A stretch of 48,899 nucleotides of DNA from Thiobacillus sp. (GCA_019459705.1 JAIBFE010000259.1:1-48899); one strand, 5' to 3'. Positions 32,818 to 43,356 are shown, counted from the first letter of the stretch. Notes: generated by a model not told the origin, from the letters alone. A program made the numbers and translations.

Positions 32818-32837
32818 GGGCTGCAGAACTGCAGCCC
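32818..32837. terminator. Strong 9-bp palindromic hairpin after the FGE-like gene
   Basis: GGGCTGCAG at 32818-32826 and CTGCAGCCC at 32829-32837 are perfect inverted copies separated by two bases. Only a short T-containing stretch (CGATTCTTT) follows, so it is a moderate candidate terminator between the FGE-like gene and the diguanylate cyclase gene. Confidence 0.5.
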
Positions 32838-32906
32838 CGATTCTTTCGATGCAACAATCAAGATTGCAGGTTAACTGTACGTCAATAGCAGGTTAGGAAC
32901 ATAACC

Positions 32907-33791
32907 ATGTCTGACCTGTCTGCCGAAACCGATACCTTGATCGCCGAGCTCGATACGGCTGTCGAGGCGCATATGAACTGGACCCGACGGATTCTCCGTT
33001 GCGCCATCCTGCGCTCGACGCCCGGCGAGGATGTGCTCGATCCCATGGCGCACACCCTGTGCCGTTTCGGCGCCTGGTTCATGGAAAACCGGTGCCATTT
33101 CGAGGCGCTGGATGCGGCCGCCGCCCACCGCGTTGAAACGGTACACCAGACCATGCATGACACCATACGCTCGCTGTGCGTCCGCGTCATGGCCGGCGCA
33201 GCCGGGCATCCCGGTGACCTGGACCGTTTTGAGCAGTCGCAATCCGAACTGATCAGCCTGCTGGCCAGCTTCAAGACGCTGATCCTGTCGAAGGCAGTGC
33301 GCCGCGACCCGCTGACCGACCTGCCCCTGCGCTACAACATCGATAGCGATTTCGGGCTGTATCAGAAGGAGGCCCGGCGCAATCGCACCCTGCTGTATGT
33401 GGGGATGATCGACGTCGACCATTTCAAACCGATCAACGACACATACGGCCATCTTGCGGGCGACAAGGTACTGCGCCAGCTTGCTGAAACCCTGAAGCGC
33501 ACGCTGCGCAGCGACGAACCCCTGTATCGCTATGGCGGGGAGGAATTTCTCTGGCTGCTGAAGTGCAAGTCCCCGGAGGAAGCCAGGCAGTCAGCGCGCC
33601 GTGTGCTCGCGACTGTCGGCACGACCCCCGTTCCGATCGATGACGAAGAGACGCTGAGAATAACCATCACGCTGGGCCTCGCCCAGGTCGGCGAACTGGA
33701 AGATCTGTCGAGCGCCATCAAGCGGGCCGATCAGGCGCTATACGAAGGCAAGAATCTCGGACGCAATCGCTACGTCTTCGCCGCAACCTGA
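32907..33791 (+). CDS. Diguanylate cyclase with N-terminal zinc-binding (CZB) domain, DgcZ-like
   Basis: A 294-residue cytoplasmic GGDEF protein. The N-terminal domain carries the CZB zinc ligands His22 (EAHMNW), Cys52 (CRFGAWF), His80 and His84 (VHQTMH). These are nearly the same positions as in E. coli DgcZ, whose activity zinc inhibits. The C-terminal GGDEF domain starts near residue 130. It has DPLTDLPLRYN, the metal-binding IDVDHFKPIND and an intact YRYGGEEF site, so it should make cyclic-di-GMP. It ends six bases before a convergent flavoprotein gene. Zinc control is predicted from the ligands only. Confidence 0.9.
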   Translation: MSDLSAETDTLIAELDTAVEAHMNWTRRILRCAILRSTPGEDVLDPMAHTLCRFGAWFMENRCHFEALDAAAAHRVETVHQTMHDTIRSLCVRVMAGAAGHPGDLDRFEQSQSELISLLASFKTLILSKAVRRDPLTDLPLRYNIDSDFGLYQKEARRNRTLLYVGMIDVDHFKPINDTYGHLAGDKVLRQLAETLKRTLRSDEPLYRYGGEEFLWLLKCKSPEEARQSARRVLATVGTTPVPIDDEETLRITITLGLAQVGELEDLSSAIKRADQALYEGKNLGRNRYVFAAT

Positions 33792-33797
33792 CGACCC

Positions 33798-34763
33798 CTA
33801 CAACGCCAGCTCTTCCTTCGACTGCAGGATGGCCTGCGCCAGTCGCGTGCCACTTTCCCATGCGCGTTCGACGCCCACCCCGGCAATGCCGTCGCCGATC
33901 AGGGCAACCCGGTTTTCGCGATCGCCCACCCAGAAGCCTTCTGCCGAGGTTTCCGGTCGCGCATAACGCCACAGGTGCGAGGCCTCGATCTCGACCGGCC
34001 ACGGCAGTCCCAGCAGGCCCATCAGCGCCGAGGCTGCGCGGTTGCTGGCTTCCATCTCGGAGGCTTCGAGATAGGTTTCGGCGAATTCGTGACTGCTGTG
34101 TACCGCCCACAGTCCGGGGCCGCCGGAGGTCTGGCGCGCCGCCAGATTCAGCAGATGGTCGTCGAACTTGATGACGTCCGCTGCGGGCCCCCCCTCCCAG
34201 CGCATCAGGAAGGACCAGATCGGGCGATAGCGCACCTCGCCCAGGCGCTCGCGCAGCAGGGGCAGTGCATCGAGCAGGGGAATGGCCTGCGGCGTGGGCA
34301 CGCTGCAGATCACGCAGTCGTAGTCACCGCGAACCTCGCCGTTTTCCAGGACAAGGGTGCGCGGCTGCAGGGCGACGACCCGCGACCCGGTATGCAGATG
34401 CGCATTACCGAGCAGGTGTCGAACCAGCTGCGACGGCTCGATGGTGGGACGGTAATGATTCTGCATCTGCGCCTGCGCCCACGAGAGGTTTGCACGCCCC
34501 TGCCAGACGTTGCCGCGCACCGGGGCCACCCAGCCCTGGCGCACCCAGTCGCGCAGCTGGCTGCGGAAGGGTTCGCGCTTGGCCGAAATGAACGGGGTGC
34601 CAAGCGTGGCCCAGCCCTGTTCCAGGCGCCTGGTCGACAGGCGACCCCCTGCCCCGCGCGCCTTGTCGAACACATCCACTTCCCAGCCCGCTGCGGCCAG
34701 TGTGCCTGCGCAACTGGCGCCGGCGATGCCTGCCCCTACTATGCCTGCCTTCATTTTTGCCAT
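33798..34763 (-). CDS. Renalase-like FAD-dependent oxidoreductase
   Basis: A 321-residue flavoprotein with the N-terminal FAD motif IVGAGIAGASCAGTLAAAG, the following DKARGAGGRLSTRR and a C-terminal ALIGDGIAGVGVERAWESG that contacts the flavin. The length and this Arg-rich GGRLSTRR loop match the bacterial renalase-like subgroup of the amine-oxidase superfamily. Bacterial renalases can oxidise wrongly reduced isomers of NAD(P)H; whether this one does is not known. It is a separate minus-strand gene with 133 bases to the next. A restart at the fourth codon (Met4) would also give a full domain. Confidence 0.85.
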   Translation of the reverse strand: MAKMKAGIVGAGIAGASCAGTLAAAGWEVDVFDKARGAGGRLSTRRLEQGWATLGTPFISAKREPFRSQLRDWVRQGWVAPVRGNVWQGRANLSWAQAQMQNHYRPTIEPSQLVRHLLGNAHLHTGSRVVALQPRTLVLENGEVRGDYDCVICSVPTPQAIPLLDALPLLRERLGEVRYRPIWSFLMRWEGGPAADVIKFDDHLLNLAARQTSGGPGLWAVHSSHEFAETYLEASEMEASNRAASALMGLLGLPWPVEIEASHLWRYARPETSAEGFWVGDRENRVALIGDGIAGVGVERAWESGTRLAQAILQSKEELAL

Positions 34764-34896
34764 TCCTGTCTACTCGAGTACGTGCCCATGAGGTGACGCG
34801 GATACCCTGCACGGCATCACCCGACCCCAAGCCGAACTCTATCAGTAAATTCTTAAGTTCCAATACAACAACCCTGCGCCGCCTGATGACGTTGGC

Positions 34897-35325
34897 TCAG
34901 CTCAGGTCCTTCTGCATGGCCACGTGCGGAATGCCGGCTTCTTCATATTCCGCGCCCACGGTGATGAAGCCGGCACGTGCGTAAAAACCGGCTGCATGCG
35001 TCTGGGCGCTGAGCTGCAGCATCGCATGGCCGCGCATCCGTGCCGTCGCCACAGCCGTTTCCAGCAAGGCACGGCCAATGCCGAGCCCGCGCCAGGGCGA
35101 CAGCACAGCCATGCGGCCGAGGTGGCCGTCAGGCAGCAGGCGGGCACAGCCGATGGACGTCGCATCGTCCGCAATCGCAAGGAAATGGACCGAGGCGGCG
35201 TCGTGCTCGTCCCATTCCAGGTCCTCGGGTACGCCCTGCTCGTCGATGAACACGGTGCGGCGGATCGCGGCAAGGCGGCCTGCATCGTGCACCCAGTCGG
35301 TTTCAATGATCGTGAACGCTGTCAT
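34897..35325 (-). CDS. GNAT family N-acetyltransferase
   Basis: A 142-residue single GNAT domain. The acetyl-CoA pyrophosphate loop is RMAVLSPWRGLGIGRALLE at about 71-89, the Q/RxxGxG/A motif of the family. RRTVFIDEQGVPEDLEWDEHD near the N terminus and FYARAGF near the C terminus complete it. The acceptor is unknown; the closest general type is the ElaA/YjcF-like group acting on small amines. The gene lies three bases downstream of the MFS gene on the same strand and may be cotranscribed with it. Confidence 0.87.
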   Translation of the reverse strand: MTAFTIIETDWVHDAGRLAAIRRTVFIDEQGVPEDLEWDEHDAASVHFLAIADDATSIGCARLLPDGHLGRMAVLSPWRGLGIGRALLETAVATARMRGHAMLQLSAQTHAAGFYARAGFITVGAEYEEAGIPHVAMQKDLS

Positions 35326-35328
35326 TAT

Positions 35329-36612
35329 TCACACGTGTGCAAAGCGCCGCGCGGCGCGGTGACCGCGTGGCGCCTGCACCCCGCGCAAGGCCCACAGGCC
35401 GGCGACGAAATAGCTGCCGGTGATGAGCAAGGACTGGCGATGGTCGCCGTGGGTAATCCAGCTTGCCGCACCATAGGTCAGCGGTCCGAGGATGGATGCG
35501 AGCTTCACCGCCAATCCCCACAGACCGAAGAATTCGGCCTGCTGCGCCGGCGGCGCCAACAACCCGACCATGGCGCGTCCCGCTGATTGCGACGCGCCCA
35601 TGCACAGTCCGGCCAGGTTGGCGGCGACCCAGAACATGCGCTCGTCGGGCGCGGCCCAGGCCAGCAGCACCATCGCGATCCAGCCGACGAGCGTCAGCGC
35701 GATCGACCGCACGTGGCCGATGCGGTCCTGCACATGGCCGAACGCGAATGCGCCGAGCGCAGCCGTGATGTTTACCACCAGCACCAGCTGAATGGTCTGC
35801 TGCGTGTCGAACCGGAACACCTGGCTGGCATAGATCGCCGCGAGCGTGATGACGGCCTGGATGCCGGCCTGATACAGCACGGTGCAGATGAGGAAGCGCC
35901 GGAGGTCGGGCAGACGTTCGAGATGGCCGAGGGTGTGGCGCACCTGCGCCCAGGCACTGCGCGCTGTGCGCTCAGGCTGCGGGGTGGCACGCTCGCGCAG
36001 CATCAGTAGCGTGGGCATGCTCGCCAGCAGGAAGATCGCCGCGGTGATCAGCATGGTCACCGGCACGAAGTTGGCGGCGCCCTGCCCGTGTGCCTGCGCC
36101 TGGCTGATGTACGCCAGGCTGGCACCGAGCGACACCAGGCCACCGACGTAGCCGAGCGACCAGCCCCAGCCGGAGACGCGGCCGAGCGCGCGCGGACGCG
36201 CGAGTTCAGGCAGAAAGGCGGCAATCAGGTTTTCGCCGGTGCCGAAAAAATAGTTGGAGAGAATCAGCGCCGCGATCGCCAGCACCAGCGCGCCCGGCGC
36301 CGCGAAATACAGCGCCGCGGTGAAGCCGACACAACCCAGCGTGGTCAGCCACAGCAGGCGTTTCTTGCTGGCGTGGGCGTCGGCCCAGGCGCCGACCAGC
36401 GGCGCGGCCAGCATCACCAGCGCGTAGGACACCGAGAGCGCAAGCGTCCAGGCGAAGGTCGCCCACGCCGCGTTGCCGGCGACGACCGCGACGAAGTACG
36501 CACTGAATACCGCAGTGATGACGACCGTGGTGTAGCCCGAATTGGCGAAGTCGTACATTGCCCATGCCCCGACTTCGCACCGGCGCACACCGGGTTGCAG
36601 CAGCCTCGCCAT
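35329..36612 (-). CDS. MFS transporter of the UMF1 family
   Basis: A 427-residue membrane protein with twelve predicted helices. WAMYDFANSGYTTVVITAVFSAYF near the N terminus is the hallmark of the UMF1 family, relatives of yeast Atg22. The substrate is not established for bacterial members. ATG 36612 was chosen because it overlaps the stop of the ABC exporter in an ATGA, giving coupling. Extending to 36651 adds 13 residues that overlap that gene. It is the middle gene of a leftward run: ABC exporter, this carrier, GNAT. Confidence 0.88.
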   Translation of the reverse strand: MARLLQPGVRRCEVGAWAMYDFANSGYTTVVITAVFSAYFVAVVAGNAAWATFAWTLALSVSYALVMLAAPLVGAWADAHASKKRLLWLTTLGCVGFTAALYFAAPGALVLAIAALILSNYFFGTGENLIAAFLPELARPRALGRVSGWGWSLGYVGGLVSLGASLAYISQAQAHGQGAANFVPVTMLITAAIFLLASMPTLLMLRERATPQPERTARSAWAQVRHTLGHLERLPDLRRFLICTVLYQAGIQAVITLAAIYASQVFRFDTQQTIQLVLVVNITAALGAFAFGHVQDRIGHVRSIALTLVGWIAMVLLAWAAPDERMFWVAANLAGLCMGASQSAGRAMVGLLAPPAQQAEFFGLWGLAVKLASILGPLTYGAASWITHGDHRQSLLITGSYFVAGLWALRGVQAPRGHRAARRFAHV

Positions 36613-38408
36613 CAGGTGGTCTCGTCCTCGGCCTGCTGCTGCAGCGCCCACATGTGGGCATACACGCCGTTCTGCGCCAGCAGGTCGGGGTGGCGTCCGC
36701 GCTCGACGATGCGACCGCCTTCCATCACCAGGATTTCGTCGGCCTCGACCACGGTGGACAGGCGATGCGCGATGATGAGGCTGGTGCGGCTGCGGGCGAT
36801 TTCCAGCAGCTCGGCCTGGATGGCCTTTTCGGTCTTGGTGTCGAGTGCCGAGGTGGCCTCGTCGAGAATGAGGATGGCCGGGTTCTTCAGCAGCGTGCGC
36901 GCGATCGCCACGCGCTGTTTTTCGCCGCCCGACAGTTTCAACCCGCGTTCGCCCACCACCGTATCCCAGCCCTGCGGCAGGCTTTCGATGAAGTGCAGGA
37001 TGTGCGCAGCGCGTGCAGCCTCGATCACTTCGTCGCGGCTGGCCTCAGGGCGGCCATAGGCGATGTTGTAGTAGATGCTGTCGTTGAACAGCACGGTGTC
37101 CTGCGGCACCACGCCGATTGCGGCGCGCAGGGAATCCTGGGTGACGTGGCGGATGTCCTGACCGTCGATGGCGATGCTGCCTGCACCGACATCGTAGAAG
37201 CGGAACAGCAGGCGGGCGAGCGTCGACTTGCCGGCGCCGCTTGAGCCCACCGCCGCCACCGTCTTGCCGGCGGGGATGGTAAAGCTGACGTCGTGCAGAA
37301 TGGGGCGATCGGCGTTGTAGGCGAAGCTGACATGATCGAACCTCACCGCGCCGGCCATGACGTCAAGCTCGCGCGCGTCGGGCTTGTCCTCGACCTCGCG
37401 CGGCCGCTGCATCAGCGCGAACATGCGCTCGACGTCGGTGATCGACTCCTTGATCTGGCGGTACATCACGCCGAGAAAGCTGAGCGGCTGGAACATCTGC
37501 AGCAGGAAGGCGTTGACCATCACCAGGTCGCCCAGCGTCAGCGTGCCCTCGACCACGCCGGCGGCGGCGCGCAGCACCATCAGCGTCACGCCGATGGCGA
37601 TGACGCCGGCCTGCGCGGCGTTCAGCATGCCCAGCGAGCGCTGCGACTTCAGCGCCATCTCTTCCCACTCGATCAGGCTCGTGTCGTAGCGCCTGGCCTC
37701 GTATTTCTCGTTGCCGAAATACTTCACCGTCTCGTAGTTCAGCAGGCTGTCGATGGCGCGCCCGTAGGCCTCGGAATCGAGCGTGTTGGCGCGCCGCACG
37801 AACTGGGTGCGCCATTCGGTGATGGTGACGGTGAAGCCGATGTAGGCGGCGAGCGTGACCAGCGTCAGCACGCCGAACACCCAGTCGAGCTTGACGAACA
37901 GGATGCCGGCGACCATCAGGATTTCCAGCACCGTGGGCGTGATGCGGAACAGCAGGTAGCCGACCAGGCTGGACAGCGCCTTGGAGCCGCGCTCGATGTC
38001 GCGGGTGATGCCGCCGGTCTGGCGCTCGAGGTGGAAGCGCAGCGACAGCGCGTGCAGATGCTTGAACACCGCCATGCTGATGCGGCGCATCGCGCGCTGC
38101 GTGACCTTGGCGAAGATCACGTCACGCAGGTCGGCAAAAGTGGTGCTGGCGAAGCGCAGCACGCCATAGGTGAGGATCAGCGCCAGCGGCAGCACCAGTT
38201 CGGGGCGCGGCTGGTCGAGTGCGTCGAAGATTTCCTTCAGCACCAGCGGCACCGCCACCGATGCCAGCTTGGCACCGACCAGCAGCGCCAGCGCCAGCAG
38301 CACGCGGCCACGGAATTCCCACAGATAGGGAAACAGACGGCCCAGGGAGCGCAGGCTGGCTTCGCCAGGCGGCGGGGGCGCAGCATGGGAATGAACGGCT
38401 GGATGCAT
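36612..38408 (-). CDS. Atm1-type ABC exporter (half-transporter)
   Basis: A 598-residue ABC exporter with the membrane domain first and the ATPase second. It belongs to the Atm1/HMT1 group, judged from FHLERQTGGITRDIERG near 125-141 and SLLNYETVKYFGNEKYE near 221-236. Walker A is at 388-396 (GSSGAGKST), the signature LSGGEKQ at 492-498, Walker B ILILDE at 512-517 and the H-loop in IIAHRLST, all intact. It would work as a homodimer. Bacterial members export glutathione-derived compounds, sometimes loaded with heavy metals. This is consistent with a sulfur- and metal-exposed lifestyle but is not proven here. Confidence 0.92.
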   Translation of the reverse strand: MHPAVHSHAAPPPPGEASLRSLGRLFPYLWEFRGRVLLALALLVGAKLASVAVPLVLKEIFDALDQPRPELVLPLALILTYGVLRFASTTFADLRDVIFAKVTQRAMRRISMAVFKHLHALSLRFHLERQTGGITRDIERGSKALSSLVGYLLFRITPTVLEILMVAGILFVKLDWVFGVLTLVTLAAYIGFTVTITEWRTQFVRRANTLDSEAYGRAIDSLLNYETVKYFGNEKYEARRYDTSLIEWEEMALKSQRSLGMLNAAQAGVIAIGVTLMVLRAAAGVVEGTLTLGDLVMVNAFLLQMFQPLSFLGVMYRQIKESITDVERMFALMQRPREVEDKPDARELDVMAGAVRFDHVSFAYNADRPILHDVSFTIPAGKTVAAVGSSGAGKSTLARLLFRFYDVGAGSIAIDGQDIRHVTQDSLRAAIGVVPQDTVLFNDSIYYNIAYGRPEASRDEVIEAARAAHILHFIESLPQGWDTVVGERGLKLSGGEKQRVAIARTLLKNPAILILDEATSALDTKTEKAIQAELLEIARSRTSLIIAHRLSTVVEADEILVMEGGRIVERGRHPDLLAQNGVYAHMWALQQQAEDETT

Positions 38409-38505
38409 TAGCTTGGGGTGGCCATCAGGTCAGGTAGAATCTCGTCTTTGTTTTTCCCGATTTTACGTCCATGCGCGGCCGATGCCGACGCGGACGACTT
38501 ATTTA

Positions 38506-38853
38506 ATGAAGCTCTACGGCATTCCCAACTGCACCACCGTCAAGAAAACGCGCGCCTGGCTCGCCGATCACGGCCACGACGTGCCCTTCCACGACTTCAA
38601 GAAACAGGGCGTTGACACAGCGTGGCTGAAGCAGGTCTGCAAGCAAACCGGCTGGCAGGCACTGCTCAACACGCGCGGCACCACCTGGCGCAAGCTGACG
38701 GACGCGGAAAAATCTGCGGTCAACGACGAAGGCAGCGCGATTGCCCTGATGCTGGCCCAGCCCAGCGTGATCAAGCGACCCGTGCTGGATCACGACGGGA
38801 AATATCATCTGGGTTTCGCCGAAGACCAGTACCAAACCCTATTTGGAGCATGA
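38506..38853 (+). CDS. yffB: ArsC/Spx-family thioredoxin-fold protein, YffB-like
   Basis: A 115-residue protein of the ArsC/Spx superfamily with the redox Cys9 in YGIPNCTTVKKTRAWL, the later FNTRG-like LLNTRGTTWRKL and VIKRPVLD. It matches YffB, a glutathione-linked relative of arsenate reductase of unclear function. Real arsenate reduction is unlikely because the further cysteines or arginine triad of ArsC enzymes are not evident. As in E. coli it sits directly in front of dapE, here by six bases. The start at 38506 begins the conserved fold. Confidence 0.9.
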   Translation: MKLYGIPNCTTVKKTRAWLADHGHDVPFHDFKKQGVDTAWLKQVCKQTGWQALLNTRGTTWRKLTDAEKSAVNDEGSAIALMLAQPSVIKRPVLDHDGKYHLGFAEDQYQTLFGA

Positions 38854-40020
<1,167 letters not shown>

Positions 40021-40032
40021 AAACCTTGTTTG

Positions 40033-40161
40033 ATCCGCGAAGGACGCGAAGGGACGCGAAGAAAACCAATGAAAGGCCCAGCGTTTTAATTCACTTGCCA
40101 ACCGCTCGAATGCCGAGTTTGTCAGGTTTTTACTTCGCGTTCCTTCGCGTCCTTCGCGGAT
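40033..40161. repeat. 129-bp element with 29-bp inverted arms between dapE and prmB
   Basis: The arm at 40033-40061 (starting ATCCGCGAAGGACGCGAAGG) is the reverse complement of 40133-40161 with one mismatch in 29. Each arm is built from repeats of about 10 bases with the core ACGCGAAGG. The 71 bases between the arms are AT-richer and non-coding. The transcript would fold into a very stable hairpin that could end the dapE message. No clear target-site duplication flanks it. Confidence 0.75.
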
Positions 40162-40179
40162 AAATATTTCGAGATTGAA

Positions 40180-41076
40180 ATGAAACACTTCGACGACACC
40201 GAATCCCTCATCACTGTGCGCGACTGGCTGCGCTTCGCGGTATCGCGCTTCAACGAGGCTGAGCTGTTCTTCGGCCACGGTTCGGACAATGCCTTCGACG
40301 AGGCCGCCTACCTCATCCTGCACACCCTGCACCTGCCACTCGACCGCCTGGAGCCCTTTCTCGACGCCAGCCTGACGCACGGCGAATCAGAAGAAGTGCA
40401 GGCAGTCATCGAACGTCGGGTGAAGGAACGCATCCCCGCTGCCTATCTCACCCACGAAGCCTGGCTGGGCGCGCACCGTTTCTATGTCGACGAGCGGGTG
40501 ATCGTGCCGCGCTCCTTCATCGCCGAACTGCTGCAGGAGCAGCTGGCACCGTGGGTGGAAGAACCGCATGAAGTGACCCGCGCGCTCGACCTGTGTACCG
40601 GCTCCGGCTGTCTCGCCATCCTGGCGGCGCTGGCTTTCCCGAATGCCCAGGTCGATGCAGTGGATTTATCCAGGGATGCGCTGGATGTGGCTGAAAGAAA
40701 CGTCGCCGACTACAGTCTCACCGATCGCATCGAGCTGATCGAGTCGGACCTGTTCACGGCGCTGGGCGGCCGCACCTACGATGTCATCCTCAGCAACCCG
40801 CCCTACGTGAATGCCGAATCGGTGGCTGCGCTGCCGCCCGAATATCAGGCCGAACCGGAATTGGCACTGGGATCGGGCGAGGACGGCCTGGATGCCACAC
40901 GGCAAATTCTCGCGGCGGCAAAGGCTCATCTCAATCCTGGCGGCCTGCTGGTGGTGGAGATCGGCCACAATCGCGATGCGCTCGAAGCCGCCTACCCCAC
41001 CCTGCCTTTCACCTGGCTCGACACCGAAAGTGGCGACCAGTTCGTCTTCATGCTGCGGCGCGAGGACCTGCCGTAA
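40180..41076 (+). CDS. prmB: Ribosomal protein L3 glutamine methyltransferase PrmB
   Basis: PrmB methylates a glutamine side chain of ribosomal protein L3. The 298-residue protein has an N-terminal helical domain. It then has the PrmB-specific stretch RIPAAYLTHEAWLGAHRFYVDERVIVPRS near 85-111. The SAM site is DLCTGSGCLAI at 137-147, and NPPY at 206-209 is the motif that binds the target glutamine. The start at 40180 is 18 bases after the inverted-repeat element. It ends 33 bases before the convergent GGDEF/EAL gene. Confidence 0.94.
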   Translation: MKHFDDTESLITVRDWLRFAVSRFNEAELFFGHGSDNAFDEAAYLILHTLHLPLDRLEPFLDASLTHGESEEVQAVIERRVKERIPAAYLTHEAWLGAHRFYVDERVIVPRSFIAELLQEQLAPWVEEPHEVTRALDLCTGSGCLAILAALAFPNAQVDAVDLSRDALDVAERNVADYSLTDRIELIESDLFTALGGRTYDVILSNPPYVNAESVAALPPEYQAEPELALGSGEDGLDATRQILAAAKAHLNPGGLLVVEIGHNRDALEAAYPTLPFTWLDTESGDQFVFMLRREDLP

Positions 41077-41109
41077 TTCACAAAGGCGACAGCTGACAGC
41101 CGCGATGGC

Positions 41110-43356
41110 CTAGCTTTTCCCTTCAAGTACAGGTTGTTCCAGCATGGCAACCAGACGGTCGGCTGCAACTGGCCGACTCATCAGATAGCCCTGGCCGAAT
41201 TCGCAGCCATGCTCGCGCAGAAAATCGTACTGCGCCTGGGTTTCGATTCCCTCGGCTACCACCTCCAGACCCAGACCTTTTGCCAGCGCCAGAATCGTGG
41301 TGACGATCTGGGTGTCGCCCGCCTGCCCCGGAATCTTGCTAACGAACGACTGGTCGATCTTGAGCGTATGAAACGGTAGCTGCTTGAGATAACTCAGGCT
41401 GGAGTATCCGGTGCCGAAGTCGTCGAGCGACAATCGCACGCCCATCTCGCGCAGGCTGTCGAGGCTGCTGCGGACATCCTCGTTCATGATCAGCATCACG
41501 TTCTCGGTAATTTCCAGTTCGAGAAATTCCGGTGCCAGACCCGTGCGCGACAGTGCCTGCTCGACCGATTTCACGAGGCGTCGCCCTTCGAACTGCCGGG
41601 TGGATACGTTCACCGCCAGCGTCACCCCGTCTGCCTTGCCCCCCCTCTGCCAGTCGCGCAGCTGGGCGCACCCTGCTTCCAGCACCCACTCTCCGAGCGG
41701 AACGATCAGGCCGGTGTCCTCGGCGGCGGAAATGAACGCGCCCGGCATCACCAGGCCGCGATCCGGATCCTCCCAGCGCAACAATGCCTCGACCCCGATG
41801 ATGCGCCGGCTGTCCAATTCCACAATCGGCTGGTAATGCAGCAGCAGTTCGTCGCGCTCCAGCGCCTGGCGCAGGCGGGTATCGAGCGTCAATCGTTCGA
41901 CCACGCGCGCAGTCTGCTGAGCGTGATAGAACAGGAAGCGGTTGCCGCCGAGTTCCTTTGCCTGATACATGGCGGTGTCGGCATGCTTGAGCAGCGATTC
42001 CTCCGTGATGGCATCGTCCGGATACAGCGCAATGCCGATGCTGGCACTACTGTATATCTGGGTGGAACCGATATCGATCGGCATGGACAGGCTTTGCAGC
42101 AAGCGGGTCGCCACCAGTTCGGCATCCGACGATTCGCCGATCTCGGACACGATGACCACGAACTCATCGCCGCCGAAGCGGCTCAGATGATCGTGAGCAC
42201 GCAGCACCGACTGCAGGCGAATGGCGATCTGCTGTAGCAGCAGATCGCCTGCGCCGTGTCCCAGCCCGTCGTTGATGTTTTTCAGACGGTCGACATCGAT
42301 GAACAGGAGGGCCAGGCGTTCGTCGGTATGCATGGCTGCCAGCGTCTGGTTCAGCACGGTGCGGAACCCCTCGCGATTCGGCAGGCGAGTCAGCCCATCG
42401 AAATAGGCAAGCTGGTTCAGGTGTTCCTGGGCCTGCTCGCGCTGCTCGATCTCGGACTGCAGTTGATCGGCGCGTCGCTGCAGTTCGCCGGTCTGACGCT
42501 GCACCTGGTGACGCAGAAATCCGGCAATGACCAGCGCCAGTGCGAGCACCCCCCCGGCAACGACGGCAGTCCACGGCAGCCAGCGGGGAACGCGTTCGGC
42601 TGGCGCCGCTTCGAGCCATTTCCGCAGGGAATCGTAGTAGGCCGACTCGGGGTCCGCCTTGAGTGCGGCCAGATGCCGGTCGAGGACTGCCAGCAGGGCC
42701 GGGCTGGCATCCTTCGGTGCAGCGTAGTGAACGAAAATGGGATTGAATACGATGCTGGTTACAACCACGTCGGGCTGATGCGCATGTAGAGCGGCAAACA
42801 CCCGGTTCACCACGCCCGCATCGGCACGCCGCTCGGCGATCGCTTCCAGCACCTGCGGGTAACTGTCCACGTAGACCGGGGTGAAAGGCGCATCGAACTG
42901 CGCCAGCAGTTCGACCAGGGCCTGGCTGTGCGTGCTGCCGCGCATGAGCGCGATGCGCTTGCCCTTGAGATCGGGCAGCGAATGGATATCGGTCTTTGCA
43001 TGACGGAACACCATTCCCCAATTGCCGATCAGGCTTTCCCGGCCGAACTGGAAACGCCTGGCGCGCTCGTCGCTGTAGGCAATGCCTACGAGCAGATCGA
43101 TATCGCCCTTGTGCAGGCGCGAAACGAGGCTGTCAAAGGAGTCGGGCACATAGGTGACCTGCCAGCCTTCCTGTTCGGCCACCCAGCGAATCATGTCGAT
43201 CGAAATTCCTTCGGGACGTGCGCCGGGTGTTGCGGTGACGATGGGCGGATTCTCGAATACGCCGACCCGGACCGGAATGCGGTCCTGCGCGGCCCATGTC
43301 AGGGAGCACGACAGTAACCAGAGCAGGCAGGTCTGCAAAAAAATACGGTGAACCAC
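41110..43356 (-). CDS. Periplasmic solute-binding sensor with GGDEF and EAL domains
   Basis: A 748-residue membrane sensor. A signal peptide (1-22) and one SBP_bac_3-type periplasmic domain (about 28-250; VRVGVFENPPIV, GDIDLLVGIAYSDERA) are followed by one membrane helix near 265-285, a short coiled coil (about 290-320), GGDEF (RFGGDEF intact) and EAL (GVEALLRW). The EAL site is complete: NVSTRQF, EITENV, LDDFGTGYSSL, LKIDQSF, AEGIET and GQGYL. It probably links binding of an amino-acid-like ligand outside to cyclic-di-GMP turnover inside. Translation seems to start at GTG 43356, since no ATG precedes the signal peptide. Confidence 0.9.
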   Translation of the reverse strand: MVHRIFLQTCLLWLLSCSLTWAAQDRIPVRVGVFENPPIVTATPGARPEGISIDMIRWVAEQEGWQVTYVPDSFDSLVSRLHKGDIDLLVGIAYSDERARRFQFGRESLIGNWGMVFRHAKTDIHSLPDLKGKRIALMRGSTHSQALVELLAQFDAPFTPVYVDSYPQVLEAIAERRADAGVVNRVFAALHAHQPDVVVTSIVFNPIFVHYAAPKDASPALLAVLDRHLAALKADPESAYYDSLRKWLEAAPAERVPRWLPWTAVVAGGVLALALVIAGFLRHQVQRQTGELQRRADQLQSEIEQREQAQEHLNQLAYFDGLTRLPNREGFRTVLNQTLAAMHTDERLALLFIDVDRLKNINDGLGHGAGDLLLQQIAIRLQSVLRAHDHLSRFGGDEFVVIVSEIGESSDAELVATRLLQSLSMPIDIGSTQIYSSASIGIALYPDDAITEESLLKHADTAMYQAKELGGNRFLFYHAQQTARVVERLTLDTRLRQALERDELLLHYQPIVELDSRRIIGVEALLRWEDPDRGLVMPGAFISAAEDTGLIVPLGEWVLEAGCAQLRDWQRGGKADGVTLAVNVSTRQFEGRRLVKSVEQALSRTGLAPEFLELEITENVMLIMNEDVRSSLDSLREMGVRLSLDDFGTGYSSLSYLKQLPFHTLKIDQSFVSKIPGQAGDTQIVTTILALAKGLGLEVVAEGIETQAQYDFLREHGCEFGQGYLMSRPVAADRLVAMLEQPVLEGKS

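Noticed and set aside
38506-38853. Arsenate resistance gene
   Set aside because: Only the general ArsC/Spx fold with one Cys is present, and the dapE context fits YffB; no ars genes are nearby.
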